A DNA stretch of 64,000 bases from DUUS01 sp964416365 (GTDB taxonomy: Bacteria; Bacillota_I; Bacilli_A; RF39; UBA660). The DNA lies in NCBI GenBank assembly GCA_964416365.1, contig CAYQDO010000001.1:7876-71875 (forward strand), given 5' to 3'. The translations under genes were made by a program, and so were the position numbers. The notes beneath the pieces are model-generated. The model saw nothing but the letters and a program-made list of their open reading frames with translations, did not search any database and was not told where the DNA came from. Positions 53,569-62,341 of this stretch are shown piece after piece; position 1 is the first letter of the stretch, and each line of letters opens with the position of its first letter.

Positions 53569-54265
53569 GTAGCTTAGCTAGTAAAATACTACCAAATAAA
53601 TTGAATAAAACAAAAGTCATAATGCTATAACATATATTTGTGTTATTCTTGCGATATATATAACTTAAAGCAAAATAAATAGCAAAATAAGGTATTATAT
53701 TAATAATTATTTCGATATATGAAGAAGACATTTGAAGTCCAGCTATTAAAGCTGCTACTAATCCACTAAATAGCATGGCTTTTTTCTTAGAATAAATTAA
53801 ATTGTTTATTCCTAAAACATAAACTATTACTTGGGTTATCGGAATAATTAAAACATTTTTGAGAGATTGCAAAACCCAATAAACACTAATAGATTTTGTA
53901 AAAATATTATAAGTTCCCACACTAGTATAATTAACTTCAAAAGTTGCTGCTATTTGCTCTCCTATATAATTAGTTACAAAAATAACTAAAGTTAATACTA
54001 CAAAAAAGACAATAGACATTAACGTATTAGGAAAAAAATTTCTTTTAAATCTTCTTAAATCAGTTAAATCTTCTCTACACAAATACAACATAATAATTAA
54101 TACTATTAAATAATATACAACTGTTAATATTTCTTTAGTTAAATTACTCAAAACGGAAGAATTTATACCAATCCAAGGTAATATTGAAAAGAAATATTTT
54201 TCACCATAATTTATTAGTAATATACCCAAAAGAATTTTAATTAATTGTGATAAACTACTTTTCAT
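53558..54265 (-). CDS. Degenerate CPBP-family paralogue (likely non-catalytic)
   Basis: 235 aa from the ATG at 54265 (GGAGAAGAG upstream). The membrane topology and the C-terminal pattern FALSYIYRKNNTNICYSIMT parallel the downstream protein (VTLAYIYERKNNIYFVIVPH). At the catalytic positions EEGIFR is replaced by ITQVIVYVLG, FGLMH by AALIAG, and PHALNN by FVLFNL. So the protein lacks all three active-site motifs. It probably pairs with the active protease; the partnership is inferred from overlap and homology. Confidence 0.65.
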   Translation of the reverse strand: MKSSLSQLIKILLGILLINYGEKYFFSILPWIGINSSVLSNLTKEILTVVYYLIVLIIMLYLCREDLTDLRRFKRNFFPNTLMSIVFFVVLTLVIFVTNYIGEQIAATFEVNYTSVGTYNIFTKSISVYWVLQSLKNVLIIPITQVIVYVLGINNLIYSKKKAMLFSGLVAALIAGLQMSSSYIEIIINIIPYFAIYFALSYIYRKNNTNICYSIMTFVLFNLFGSILLAKLLGG

Positions 54266-54315
54266 ACTCTCTTCTCCTATTTTAATAATATAGCAAATCC
54301 TCTTTTGAAACAAAT

Positions 54316-54351
54316 TAAAAAGTGTAAATACTTGTATATTTTACACTTTTT
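54316..54351 (-). terminator. Terminator of the DUF421 gene
   Basis: AAAAGTGTAAA / TTTACACTTTT stem (11 bp) with T-run on the minus strand, between the DUF421 gene and the CPBP pair. Confidence 0.85.
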
Positions 54352-54362
54352 GTATACATTTG

Positions 54363-55013
54363 TTAGGCGTTGACATCTGAGCGGCGAATAATATATACTT
54401 GTTTATTTTTATAAAAAGCACAGAACACATCGCTTGGTTGTAGTTGCCTACTTTGCAGATATAATTTGAGCCATAAAGTAGTTTTTTTTATATTTTTTAA
54501 AGTTTCTTTTTGGATAACACCATCAACAATAACCGGTAAAGGATAACTACCCGGCAATTTAAAGAAATTATATTTAAATATAGATAGTTTGCCGTTACTT
54601 TCTAAAAAGGCAAATTCTACTTCCTCAATACTTTTAATACCTGCCTGTCTTAAACTTATTAAAAGATCGTCAATAGTATATCTTTGTTTAATCATTTCCT
54701 TATAGTTTATAACACCTTTATTAATAATTAAACTAGCCTTGCCACTAAATAAAGTTCGAAATGTTCGTGATTTCATACTAAAACAAGCAAAAACAATTTC
54801 AAAAACTACTAAAATGCAAATGGGAATAATCGTTAAAAAAATGGAATCTTCTATGTTTTCTATACTAATAGCGCATAATTCAGCAATTAAAATGGAAACA
54901 ATCAGGTCAATTATTCCTAACTGTCCCACTTCTCTTTTACCCATTAGTCGGTAACATAAGGTAACAAAAAAATAAAAGAATATGGTCCTTAATACTACGG
55001 TAAATAAATCCAT
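54363..55013 (-). CDS. DUF421 (YetF-type) membrane protein
   Basis: 216 aa from the ATG at 55013 (AGGTGA upstream). Three N-terminal helices with the family hallmark YRLMGKREVGQLGIIDLI (residues about 21-38), then the cytoplasmic DUF421 domain (SGKASLIINKGVINYKEMIKQRYTIDDLL). Bacillus YetF and relatives influence spore germination or envelope traits; here the role is not determined. Located between thrS and the CPBP pair. Confidence 0.88.
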   Translation of the reverse strand: MDLFTVVLRTIFFYFFVTLCYRLMGKREVGQLGIIDLIVSILIAELCAISIENIEDSIFLTIIPICILVVFEIVFACFSMKSRTFRTLFSGKASLIINKGVINYKEMIKQRYTIDDLLISLRQAGIKSIEEVEFAFLESNGKLSIFKYNFFKLPGSYPLPVIVDGVIQKETLKNIKKTTLWLKLYLQSRQLQPSDVFCAFYKNKQVYIIRRSDVNA

Positions 55014-55060
55014 TATCTTCACCTAAGTATATTATGGCTATTCTTTTATTTTTTTAATCA

Positions 55061-56803
55061 TTAAAACTTTAAAGTTTTATTATTGATATTGTTTTGAATT
55101 TTTGAAATAAATTCATCTACTACTATAGTATAAGATTTTTCTTGACCATAAAGGCGATAAGTCACTACTTTACTTTCTTTTTCGCGATCACCAAGGATAA
55201 TAGTTAATGGAACTTTCTTAGTTTGACTCTCTCTAATTTTATATGATAGTTTCTCCTCACGAGAATCAAAATTAATTCTTAATCCATGTTCCTTAAAGAC
55301 TTGTTCTAGTTGTTTAGCATATTCCATATGATATTCATTATTAACCGGAATAATATTTATTTGAACTGGGGCAAGCCATAAAGGGAATGCTCCAGCAAAA
55401 TGTTCAATTAAAATACCAAAGAATCTTTCAATCGAACCAAAGATAACTCTATGGACCATAATTGGTCTTTTCTTAAAACCATCTTTATCAACATAAGTTA
55501 AATCAAATCTTTCTGGTAAATTCATATCAAGTTGAATAGTACCACATTGCCAGCTTCTTCCTAAAGCATCTTTAATGTGGAAATCCAGTTTAGGTCCATA
55601 GAATGCTCCATCTCCTGGATTAATTTTAAATTCTTTACCAGTCTTCTTACAAATTTCCTCTAGGATAACTTCGCTTTTTTCCCAAGCAGCTATATCACCA
55701 ATAAATTTTTCTACAGGTCTTGTAGATAATTCAATACGATAATCAAAACCAAAAATACTATAAATACGATCAATAAAATTAATTAAACGAATAATTTCAT
55801 CTTCGATTTGATCTTCTCTCATAAAGATATGAGCATCATCTTGAGTAAATTGTCTTACTCTAAACAATCCTGATAAAGCTCCGCTAGCTTCGTGACGATG
55901 AACTAAACCAAGTTCTCCACATCTAATTGGTAAATCTTTATAAGAATGTAAACCATTTTTATAAACAAGCATTCCACCCGGACAATTCATAGGTTTAATA
56001 GCATATACACTTTCATCAACATTAGTAATATACATATTTTCTTTATAGTTTTCCCAGTGTCCTGATACTTCCCATAATTTTTTATCCATTAAGATTGGTG
56101 TTTTAACAAAAGTATATCCTTCTTTAATATGTTCTTCATACCAGAAGTTTTCAAGTATATTACGAACAGTCATCCCATTTGGTAAGAAGAATGGCATCCC
56201 AGGAGCATATTCACTAATCATGAATAATTCTAAATCTCTACCTAATTTACGATGATCTCTTTTTTGTGCTTCTTCTAAGAAATTTAAATATTCTTTTAAT
56301 TCTTCTTCTGTTTCAAAAGAGATGCCATAGATTCTTTGGAGCATCTTGTTATCGGCATCACCTTTCCAATATGCTCCGGAAACCTTAAGTAGTTTAAAAT
56401 ATTTTAATTCCTTAACTGATTCGACATGAGGTCCACGACAAAGATCAGTAAAATCTCCATGCGTATAAGTACTGATAACTGTGTTTTCATCCATGTTTTC
56501 AATTAAATCAATTTTATATGAATCGTTTTCAAACATTTTGGAAGCTTCATCTTTAGAAATTTCATTTCTGATCATTCTCTTGCCATCTTTAGCAATTTTC
56601 TTCATTTCTCTTTCAATTTTTTCTAAATCATCTTCTTTAATAACGTCATTGCCTAAATCGATATCATAGTAAAAACCATCATCAATAACTGGTCCAACCC
56701 AAAATAAAGCATGTGGGTATAAATGTTTTACCGCACTAGCAAGTAAATGGGCACAACTATGATTTATAACATTTAATCTAGCGTCTTCTTTTATATTTTT
56801 CAT
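55061..56803 (-). CDS. thrS: Threonyl-tRNA synthetase lacking the TGS domain
   Basis: 580 aa class II synthetase; most bacterial ThrRS have about 640 aa because of an N-terminal TGS domain, which is missing here (MKNIKEDARLNVINHSCAHLLA starts directly with the editing-domain region). Editing signatures: HSCAHLLA and CRGPH. Catalytic core: RCGELGLVHRHEASGALSGL region, and NPGDGAFYGPKLDFHIKDALGR. The anticodon domain is intact. The start overlaps the stop of a 56-aa ORF (ATGA). Controlled by a T-box leader with a Thr specifier. Confidence 0.95.
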   Translation of the reverse strand: MKNIKEDARLNVINHSCAHLLASAVKHLYPHALFWVGPVIDDGFYYDIDLGNDVIKEDDLEKIEREMKKIAKDGKRMIRNEISKDEASKMFENDSYKIDLIENMDENTVISTYTHGDFTDLCRGPHVESVKELKYFKLLKVSGAYWKGDADNKMLQRIYGISFETEEELKEYLNFLEEAQKRDHRKLGRDLELFMISEYAPGMPFFLPNGMTVRNILENFWYEEHIKEGYTFVKTPILMDKKLWEVSGHWENYKENMYITNVDESVYAIKPMNCPGGMLVYKNGLHSYKDLPIRCGELGLVHRHEASGALSGLFRVRQFTQDDAHIFMREDQIEDEIIRLINFIDRIYSIFGFDYRIELSTRPVEKFIGDIAAWEKSEVILEEICKKTGKEFKINPGDGAFYGPKLDFHIKDALGRSWQCGTIQLDMNLPERFDLTYVDKDGFKKRPIMVHRVIFGSIERFFGILIEHFAGAFPLWLAPVQINIIPVNNEYHMEYAKQLEQVFKEHGLRINFDSREEKLSYKIRESQTKKVPLTIILGDREKESKVVTYRLYGQEKSYTIVVDEFISKIQNNINNKTLKF

Positions 56804-56970
56804 TTTCCTCTTCCTTCTCTTTTATCTTCTAACATTTTTTTTGTCATTTGAGCTTTAACATCTTTAATTTGCTTATTTATTTCTTCAATTTCTTCCGGCT
56901 TTAAATTCTTGCCTAGTATCGTTAATTTATATCTTAATTGATATAGTTTTTTACGTATATCTTCATTCAT
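56800..56970 (-). CDS. Small coiled-coil ORF between the T-box and thrS (56 aa)
   Basis: MNEDIRKKLYQLRYKLTILG begins a 56-aa charged helical protein ending in EDKREGRGK. GGAAGGATTATAT precedes its ATG, and its TGA overlaps the thrS ATG (ATGA), so it is translationally coupled to thrS. Its own end carries AAGGAAGAGGA, the thrS ribosome binding site. No family recognised, and no similarity to the missing TGS domain is apparent. Confidence 0.65.
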   Translation of the reverse strand: MNEDIRKKLYQLRYKLTILGKNLKPEEIEEINKQIKDVKAQMTKKMLEDKREGRGK

Positions 56971-56984
56971 ATATAATCCTTCCT

Positions 56985-57155
56985 AAAATAAAAAGGACGT
57001 GTACCAAGGAGTGCTTAAAACACGGTACCATCCTAATATTTTCTCTTAACTTTTAACGCAAGTTACACGGAAATGATTGGTTTCTCTCCAAGGTAGTAAT
57101 TATTAGATTTTATTATTAGCTTCCACCTAATGCTAACTCTCTGTAAATAATTATT
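56985..57155 (-). promoter_or_regulatory. T-box leader of thrS (specifier ACT, Thr)
   Basis: Minus strand antiterminator core AGGATGGTACCGTG (57034-57021) and terminator with stem GGATG-GTACC / GGTAC-A-CGTCC then TTTTT. The specifier codon by position relative to GGAG is ACT (57097-57095); the next codon, ACC, is also Thr. The gap 56971-57285 contains only this leader and promoters. Confidence 0.93.
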
Positions 57156-57188
57156 TAATAATCATGTCCTTCTCTTTGATTTAAACAG

Positions 57189-57217
57189 ATTTTATCATAT
57201 ATTATATGAATTTGCAA
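57189..57217 (-). promoter_or_regulatory. Promoter of the thrS T-box leader
   Basis: Minus strand -35 TTGCAA (57212-57217), 17-nt spacer, -10 TAAAAT (57189-57194). Confidence 0.7.
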
Positions 57218-57285
57218 GACAATACAAAATCATTATATTTCAAATTAATTATATTTATGATAAAATTATATTAGAGTAAGTGATA

Positions 57286-58929
57286 ATGATGGACAAGTTA
57301 ATTTTTAAAATAACTAAAAATATATTAAGTGTTTCGATCTTAAAAAAAGATACCCTAAAAGAAGATTTAAACAACACTAATATAATCGATACTAAAGAAT
57401 TAGTATTTAGTAAAGATTATATTTTAGAAAATATAGAACTGGTATCTTCTTTTTTGAATGTCGTTATTATCAAAAGAGAAATCAAAAAGATTAGTGTCAA
57501 AGATTATGACATCATTCCACTAACTATTAAGATTATAAATCATATCCCCTCTATTGAAGAACTTTATTTAAAGCCAGATAAACAAATAAATTACAAAATT
57601 TTTTTACAATTATTGGAAAACAAACACTTAAAATTTTTAGAAGTATATGATATTCCTATATATTTATTAGAACGTTTAGACATTAATAAAAACTTAGAAA
57701 TCAAAATGCGCGCTGAAATGTTTTTTATTAGTAATTTTATGACAGATAACAATTTCAATACTTATAGTGATCTTTACTATAAAAAAAATATTCAAATCAA
57801 TCATTTATTTACAAAGGAAGACATTGAAGATTTTAACACTTTTATAAATATTAATCGTTATTTGAAAGTAATTACTATTAATAAATTTTCTCGTTCAGTT
57901 TTGGATTATATTATTGACCAATTAATTGAGGTGAACAAATCCGACATTAAAATTATGATCACTGAAGAAGGAAATAACTTAACAGAGATATATCAAGCAA
58001 TTAATAAACTTAAAAACAAAAATGATAGAATTTTTAAAGAACTGAATATCCAATTTAAAGTGAATTATAGCCTTGAATATAAAAGAAAAAATTTAGTCAA
58101 ACAATTAAATTTAAATTTTATTAAAATATGCATTTGTTCTGTAATAGTTTTAATAATATTCTTAATGAGTCTTAATTATTATAAGAATTATACGCAAACT
58201 CGTGATATTAAAAATATAGAAAAGGAATTAAAACAAATTATTAATCAAATTGACAAAGAATACTCCATAGATAATCAAGATGAAGATATTGAAATTATAG
58301 GAGGTACACCAGATTATACTGTCCCTACTACCACAAAAAGTACTTATGTAAGTTCATATTATAAAAATTATGAAAAAGTATTTGATACCCTTTTAAAAAT
58401 CAATGCTGATACAGTTGGCTGGCTTACGGTAAATAATACAAGAATTGATTATCCTATAGTTAAAGCTAAAGATAATGATTACTATTTGAAAAGAGACTAT
58501 AATAAATATCGTAATTCTATGGGTTGGATTTTTATGGATTATCGTAATAGAATTGATATTTTAAATCAAAATACAATAATTTATGGTCATAATATAAAAG
58601 ATGGGATTATGTTTGGAACTTTAAGATATGCCTTAAATAGTTCGTGGTATACTAAAACTGCTAATCAGATTATTACTTTTAATACTTTAAACGCTGCAAT
58701 GAAGTGGCAAATTATTTCCATATATAAGATTCCTAATACAACTGATTATTTAACTACTTCATTTTTTAGTAAAGAAGAATATCAAACTTTCCTAGATATG
58801 ATTGTTGGTAGAAGTATTTATAACTTTAAACAACCCGTTACTACCAGTGATAAAATATTAACCCTTTCTACTTGTCAAAATCGTGGTGATGAAAGATTAG
58901 TCATTCATGCTAAATTAATAGTTGAATAA
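57286..58929 (+). CDS. Class B sortase with a large N-terminal cytoplasmic domain
   Basis: About 547 aa. The C-terminal 190 residues are a class B sortase: GWLTVNNTRIDYPIVKAKDN, catalytic His in IIYGHNI (H437), Cys in LTLSTCQN (C532), Arg in GDERLVIHA (R539); numbering counts from the GTG two codons upstream. Unlike typical 240-aa SrtB proteins, a 280-residue domain precedes the single transmembrane helix (about 280-301), so it lies in the cytoplasm. That domain has leucine/isoleucine-rich strand-helix units (LKFLEVYDIPIYLLERLD) and no recognised family. Start chosen at ATG 57286 after AAGTGAT. The only plus-strand gene in the island. Confidence 0.85.
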   Translation: MMDKLIFKITKNILSVSILKKDTLKEDLNNTNIIDTKELVFSKDYILENIELVSSFLNVVIIKREIKKISVKDYDIIPLTIKIINHIPSIEELYLKPDKQINYKIFLQLLENKHLKFLEVYDIPIYLLERLDINKNLEIKMRAEMFFISNFMTDNNFNTYSDLYYKKNIQINHLFTKEDIEDFNTFININRYLKVITINKFSRSVLDYIIDQLIEVNKSDIKIMITEEGNNLTEIYQAINKLKNKNDRIFKELNIQFKVNYSLEYKRKNLVKQLNLNFIKICICSVIVLIIFLMSLNYYKNYTQTRDIKNIEKELKQIINQIDKEYSIDNQDEDIEIIGGTPDYTVPTTTKSTYVSSYYKNYEKVFDTLLKINADTVGWLTVNNTRIDYPIVKAKDNDYYLKRDYNKYRNSMGWIFMDYRNRIDILNQNTIIYGHNIKDGIMFGTLRYALNSSWYTKTANQIITFNTLNAAMKWQIISIYKIPNTTDYLTTSFFSKEEYQTFLDMIVGRSIYNFKQPVTTSDKILTLSTCQNRGDERLVIHAKLIVE

Positions 58930-58956
58930 AAAAAGGATTTTCTAATCCTTTTTTTT
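58930..58956. terminator. Bidirectional terminator between the class B sortase and the membrane protein gene
   Basis: AAAGGATT-TTCT-AATCCTTT hairpin with T-run on the plus strand and an A-run giving a T-run on the minus strand. Confidence 0.88.
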
Positions 58957-59712
58957 GCTTTTTAAAAGTTCTAACAAGGCACGCATTTGACGATAATCCT
59001 CTAGCGAGAATATTTCTTCTTCCTTTTGTTTGGCCATTATTTCATTTTCTATTTTTAAATTCGGTTTTTTTAAATCCCTAATTCTTTTTGGTAATACTAT
59101 TTCATCATAGAAAGTGCCTGTTTGTAATTTTACTTCTTCTAGTTTTTCCTTAGGAGATACAATTTTGATTATTTTATATAGAATTAATCCAATAATCCAA
59201 ATAAAAAAAATAATTAAACTCAGTTCTAATAGCATCATTAAACTACTGTTAGTATATATACTTACCTTATTTGATAAATCTACATTACTATTTGCTATCT
59301 CATCTAAGATTAAAAAGAAAAGAAAACTGTTGGCAATTAAAACAAAAGCATTAATTCTTTTAATTATTTTATTCATTTTCTTACTAACAATACTTACGAT
59401 TAAGATAATGATACTGATAATAAGCATTAAAATATATTGTAAGACGGTAGGAAAATAAACAATAGCAACAATGTTCTTGGCAATAGTATCAAATATTTTT
59501 AATAAAGATTCAACATATGAATTCATAAAAAATATTATTAAAATAAAAGAAACTATAGCATATATAATTTTGGTCTTACGATCTTTCTTTGATATTAATA
59601 AGATATCAACTACCATAAGAATAATACCTAATAAAAGAATCAAAAAAAGAGGCGATTCAATAACAAGATTAAAAACAGTTTTAATCTTGTCCAATAGAGT
59701 ATACTCTACCAT
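58942..59712 (-). CDS. Hypothetical polytopic membrane protein of the sortase island
   Basis: 256 aa from the ATG at 59712 (AGGTGATTCAT upstream). Five hydrophobic helices within residues 20-190, then a charged cytoplasmic tail with ERIRD-like basic patches (LPKRIRDLKKPNL) and a helical EEEIFSLEDYRQMRALLELL. Lies 24 nt downstream of the second sortase on the same strand, so likely part of its operon. Family not recognised. Confidence 0.6.
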   Translation of the reverse strand: MVEYTLLDKIKTVFNLVIESPLFLILLLGIILMVVDILLISKKDRKTKIIYAIVSFILIIFFMNSYVESLLKIFDTIAKNIVAIVYFPTVLQYILMLIISIIILIVSIVSKKMNKIIKRINAFVLIANSFLFFLILDEIANSNVDLSNKVSIYTNSSLMMLLELSLIIFFIWIIGLILYKIIKIVSPKEKLEEVKLQTGTFYDEIVLPKRIRDLKKPNLKIENEIMAKQKEEEIFSLEDYRQMRALLELLKSKKKD

Positions 59713-59736
59713 ATGAATCACCTCTTCCCCTTTTTA

Positions 59737-60417
59737 TCAATTCACTTTTTCACTAATATAAATTGTTTGTGTAGCCTTATCTCCTTTTGTACATGTTATT
59801 AAGGTTAATGTTGTCGCATTTTTATTTCTTCTAACCACAACATCACCATCTTTTAAATCAGTATAAATATTCTTAATAATGTATTTATATTCTTTTTCCT
59901 TGTATGTAATAAATATCTCATCACCAAGTGCTAATTTATATAAATCCTTGAAGAAAGAAACCGCACTACTTCCAGAATGCCCAGCAATAATAAAATTACC
60001 TTTCTCAATATCTGGATAATTAGAAGGTTTTATAACTTGAATATTGCGATTGACATTATTATATTTATGGTCTATTTCGGTAAAACCTTTTCTTAAATTT
60101 AATTTAGGAATAGACAAATATCCAACATAATATTTTGTATAGTCAATTGGTGGTGCCGTAACTTTAGGAGTTTCTATTACCGGAGCTTCTTCTACCGGAG
60201 CAGTTGGGACCACTTCAGGAGTTAGCATGTCTTCTCCTAGTTCTTCAGGAATATCTTCAAGTTCTACTAGTTGCTCATAATACAATTCGTTCATTTCATC
60301 AAATACTTCAAATTTCTTTTGTTTGAAATAAGTACTTGATAATAAACAAATACCGATGAAAACTATTAAGACACCAATTATTATTTTTATTTTTCTTTTA
60401 GATATGGAATTCGCCAT
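59737..60417 (-). CDS. Sortase (class D-like) lacking the catalytic Arg
   Basis: 226 aa: transmembrane helix (residues 10-28), Pro/Glu-rich stalk (about 55-90), sortase barrel. Catalytic His is in FIIAGHSGS (H147) and Cys in TLITCTKG (C209). The strand after Cys reads DKATQTIYISEK where active sortases have an Arg (R-x-V/I); the codons were read on the DNA and no Arg occurs after C209. It overlaps the adhesin gene by 20 bp, so the adhesin is its likely partner. Enzymatic competence is therefore in question. Confidence 0.8.
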   Translation of the reverse strand: MANSISKRKIKIIIGVLIVFIGICLLSSTYFKQKKFEVFDEMNELYYEQLVELEDIPEELGEDMLTPEVVPTAPVEEAPVIETPKVTAPPIDYTKYYVGYLSIPKLNLRKGFTEIDHKYNNVNRNIQVIKPSNYPDIEKGNFIIAGHSGSSAVSFFKDLYKLALGDEIFITYKEKEYKYIIKNIYTDLKDGDVVVRRNKNATTLTLITCTKGDKATQTIYISEKVN

Positions 60418-62278
60418 TTTTCTTTAATAAGTAGGCACCACTTAATAAGGTTAATCCCCCTAAAGTATAAGTGACGATACTTGATAGACCAGTTTTAGGA
60501 ACTACTATTACCTCTTCTTCTGGAAGTGGCTCATTATACATAATAATTCCACTAGCTATTTCATAAACCCCAGATTTATTAGCAATCATTAGGCTTCCGT
60601 CTTCCATTACTCTAAAACGAATAACTTCCTCAGTCTTTTTGTATCCGTTTGGTACAACAGTTTCTTCTAAAGTATAATCGCCAGCACTTAAAGCCACATT
60701 ATAACTAGCATCACCTGTAGTCCAAGTGGTTACTACTTCTCCCTTTGCATTCTTAATAACTAATGTTGCATCTTGTAAATAAGCATTAGTACTTACATCT
60801 AATTTACTAATATTAACAATATCATTGCTTTCATTGGTAAACTTTATTTCCTCAGCTGCAACATATTTATCATTGTCATTTTTAGTTTTAACATTGCCTT
60901 CTGAATCAACATAAAAATAAATAACATTTTTATTTAATTTGTATCCTTCAGGCGCTATTGTTTCACTTAAAGTATAATATCCCTCTTCTAAAGTAAGATA
61001 TTTTGGTTTATTTGCAGATACCCAAGAAACTACTTCTGTTCCATTAGATTTTTTAACAACTAAAGTTGCCCCAGCAATTTCTTTAGAATTAGCAAGATCT
61101 ATTTTACTAATCTTAACTGATTTAATATCTTCTCTAACATTAACAACTGTGTAATAATAACTATAATTATTACTTCCAATATAAATTAAACCTTTATCTG
61201 CTAATTTATATCCTTCTGGTGCTTCATCTTCTACAACGGTGTAATATCCGATAGGTAAATTATAGAATATTTCAGGACTTTTTGTAGATGTCCATGTATC
61301 ATAGATATCAAGTGAATAACACTTACTTTTCTCACAGTTTCCTGAATATAAAGTTAATCGTGCGTCTTTTAAATTATTGCCATCTTGATCTTCTTTATAA
61401 ATAACTAACGAATTAGTATTATCTAAGGGTCTAGTTACTTTTAAAGATTTCGCCATATGAATAGGGCGCTCCACAGTATAAACCCAATCATAGATTACTT
61501 TTTGATATTCTGAGCTATAGAAATAATCATAAGCCGAATAAGTATTATAAGTTCCTTCAACTTCAACATTAAAGCTTATAGTGCTACCAGGTGTTATTGA
61601 TGAAACTGGAATTCTTACTTGAAAAGTTCCTTTTTTAGTTGATGTTGTAATACTACTATTAATAATTTGTGCTCCAGTTGGCGCTCCAACTAGTTTTAAA
61701 TCTTTCATTGTAGCTAAATTTTCTGAAGTAAAAGATATGTAATCTGATACATAATAACCATTTACTAAAGCAAAATTTATATTTGCTGAACTAAAGCTCA
61801 TATCGCCTCTTGGTTCTTTATAAGCCTTAGCACCTTCTACTAAATTATAAATTGCTTTGCAAACACTATCAGTTGTACGATTATTAGTACAATAATTTTT
61901 AAAATTACTATCTAGATTATAATTATTGTTACTTAAATAATCTCTGTACCACCAAATAGCCATTTGCATGATGTAATAATTCTTATGAGTGTCACCTGTA
62001 TTTGGGGTATTATTTAAAATATAGACAAATCCCTTATCAATTTCACTATTTTGAGTTAATGTTAAATTTGATGGGAATTTCAATTTTGCTACTTCACAAT
62101 ACAAATAACGAGATCCATCATATGTTGTTTTAAAATAAGCTTGGTAGCCATTTACATATTGTGTAATAGCTGTTGACTTACCAGCTTGAATTGATGTTGG
62201 TGCTGCTGCTTCTACAACTAGTGTAAAACCAAAGGCACACATAATAGCTGATATCAACCATAAAATTTTCTTCTTCAT
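60398..62278 (-). CDS. Sortase-anchored adhesin: thioester domain plus three SpaA/Cna-B repeats
   Basis: 626 aa from the ATG at 62278. Signal peptide ends in VVEAAAPT. An N-terminal domain has YLYCEVAK and IMQMAIWWYRDY, the Cys and QxAIW motif of thioester adhesin domains (C61 and Q105 from this start). Three SpaA/Cna-B domains follow (about 290-385, 387-475, 493-580) with VYKEDQDG/ISKIDLAN/ISKLDVST lysines and ETIAPEGYK/ETVVPNGYK glutamates for intramolecular isopeptide bonds. The sorting signal VPKTG precedes a hydrophobic helix and KKNGEFHI. Predicted to covalently bind host or surface amines and be wall-anchored. Confidence 0.87.
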   Translation of the reverse strand: MKKKILWLISAIMCAFGFTLVVEAAAPTSIQAGKSTAITQYVNGYQAYFKTTYDGSRYLYCEVAKLKFPSNLTLTQNSEIDKGFVYILNNTPNTGDTHKNYYIMQMAIWWYRDYLSNNNYNLDSNFKNYCTNNRTTDSVCKAIYNLVEGAKAYKEPRGDMSFSSANINFALVNGYYVSDYISFTSENLATMKDLKLVGAPTGAQIINSSITTSTKKGTFQVRIPVSSITPGSTISFNVEVEGTYNTYSAYDYFYSSEYQKVIYDWVYTVERPIHMAKSLKVTRPLDNTNSLVIYKEDQDGNNLKDARLTLYSGNCEKSKCYSLDIYDTWTSTKSPEIFYNLPIGYYTVVEDEAPEGYKLADKGLIYIGSNNYSYYYTVVNVREDIKSVKISKIDLANSKEIAGATLVVKKSNGTEVVSWVSANKPKYLTLEEGYYTLSETIAPEGYKLNKNVIYFYVDSEGNVKTKNDNDKYVAAEEIKFTNESNDIVNISKLDVSTNAYLQDATLVIKNAKGEVVTTWTTGDASYNVALSAGDYTLEETVVPNGYKKTEEVIRFRVMEDGSLMIANKSGVYEIASGIIMYNEPLPEEEVIVVPKTGLSSIVTYTLGGLTLLSGAYLLKKNGEFHI

Positions 62279-62341
62279 TTTCAAAACCCTCTTCCTTTGA
62301 ATTGGCTCTATTCTAGCATAATACCATTAAAAATGCAATAT

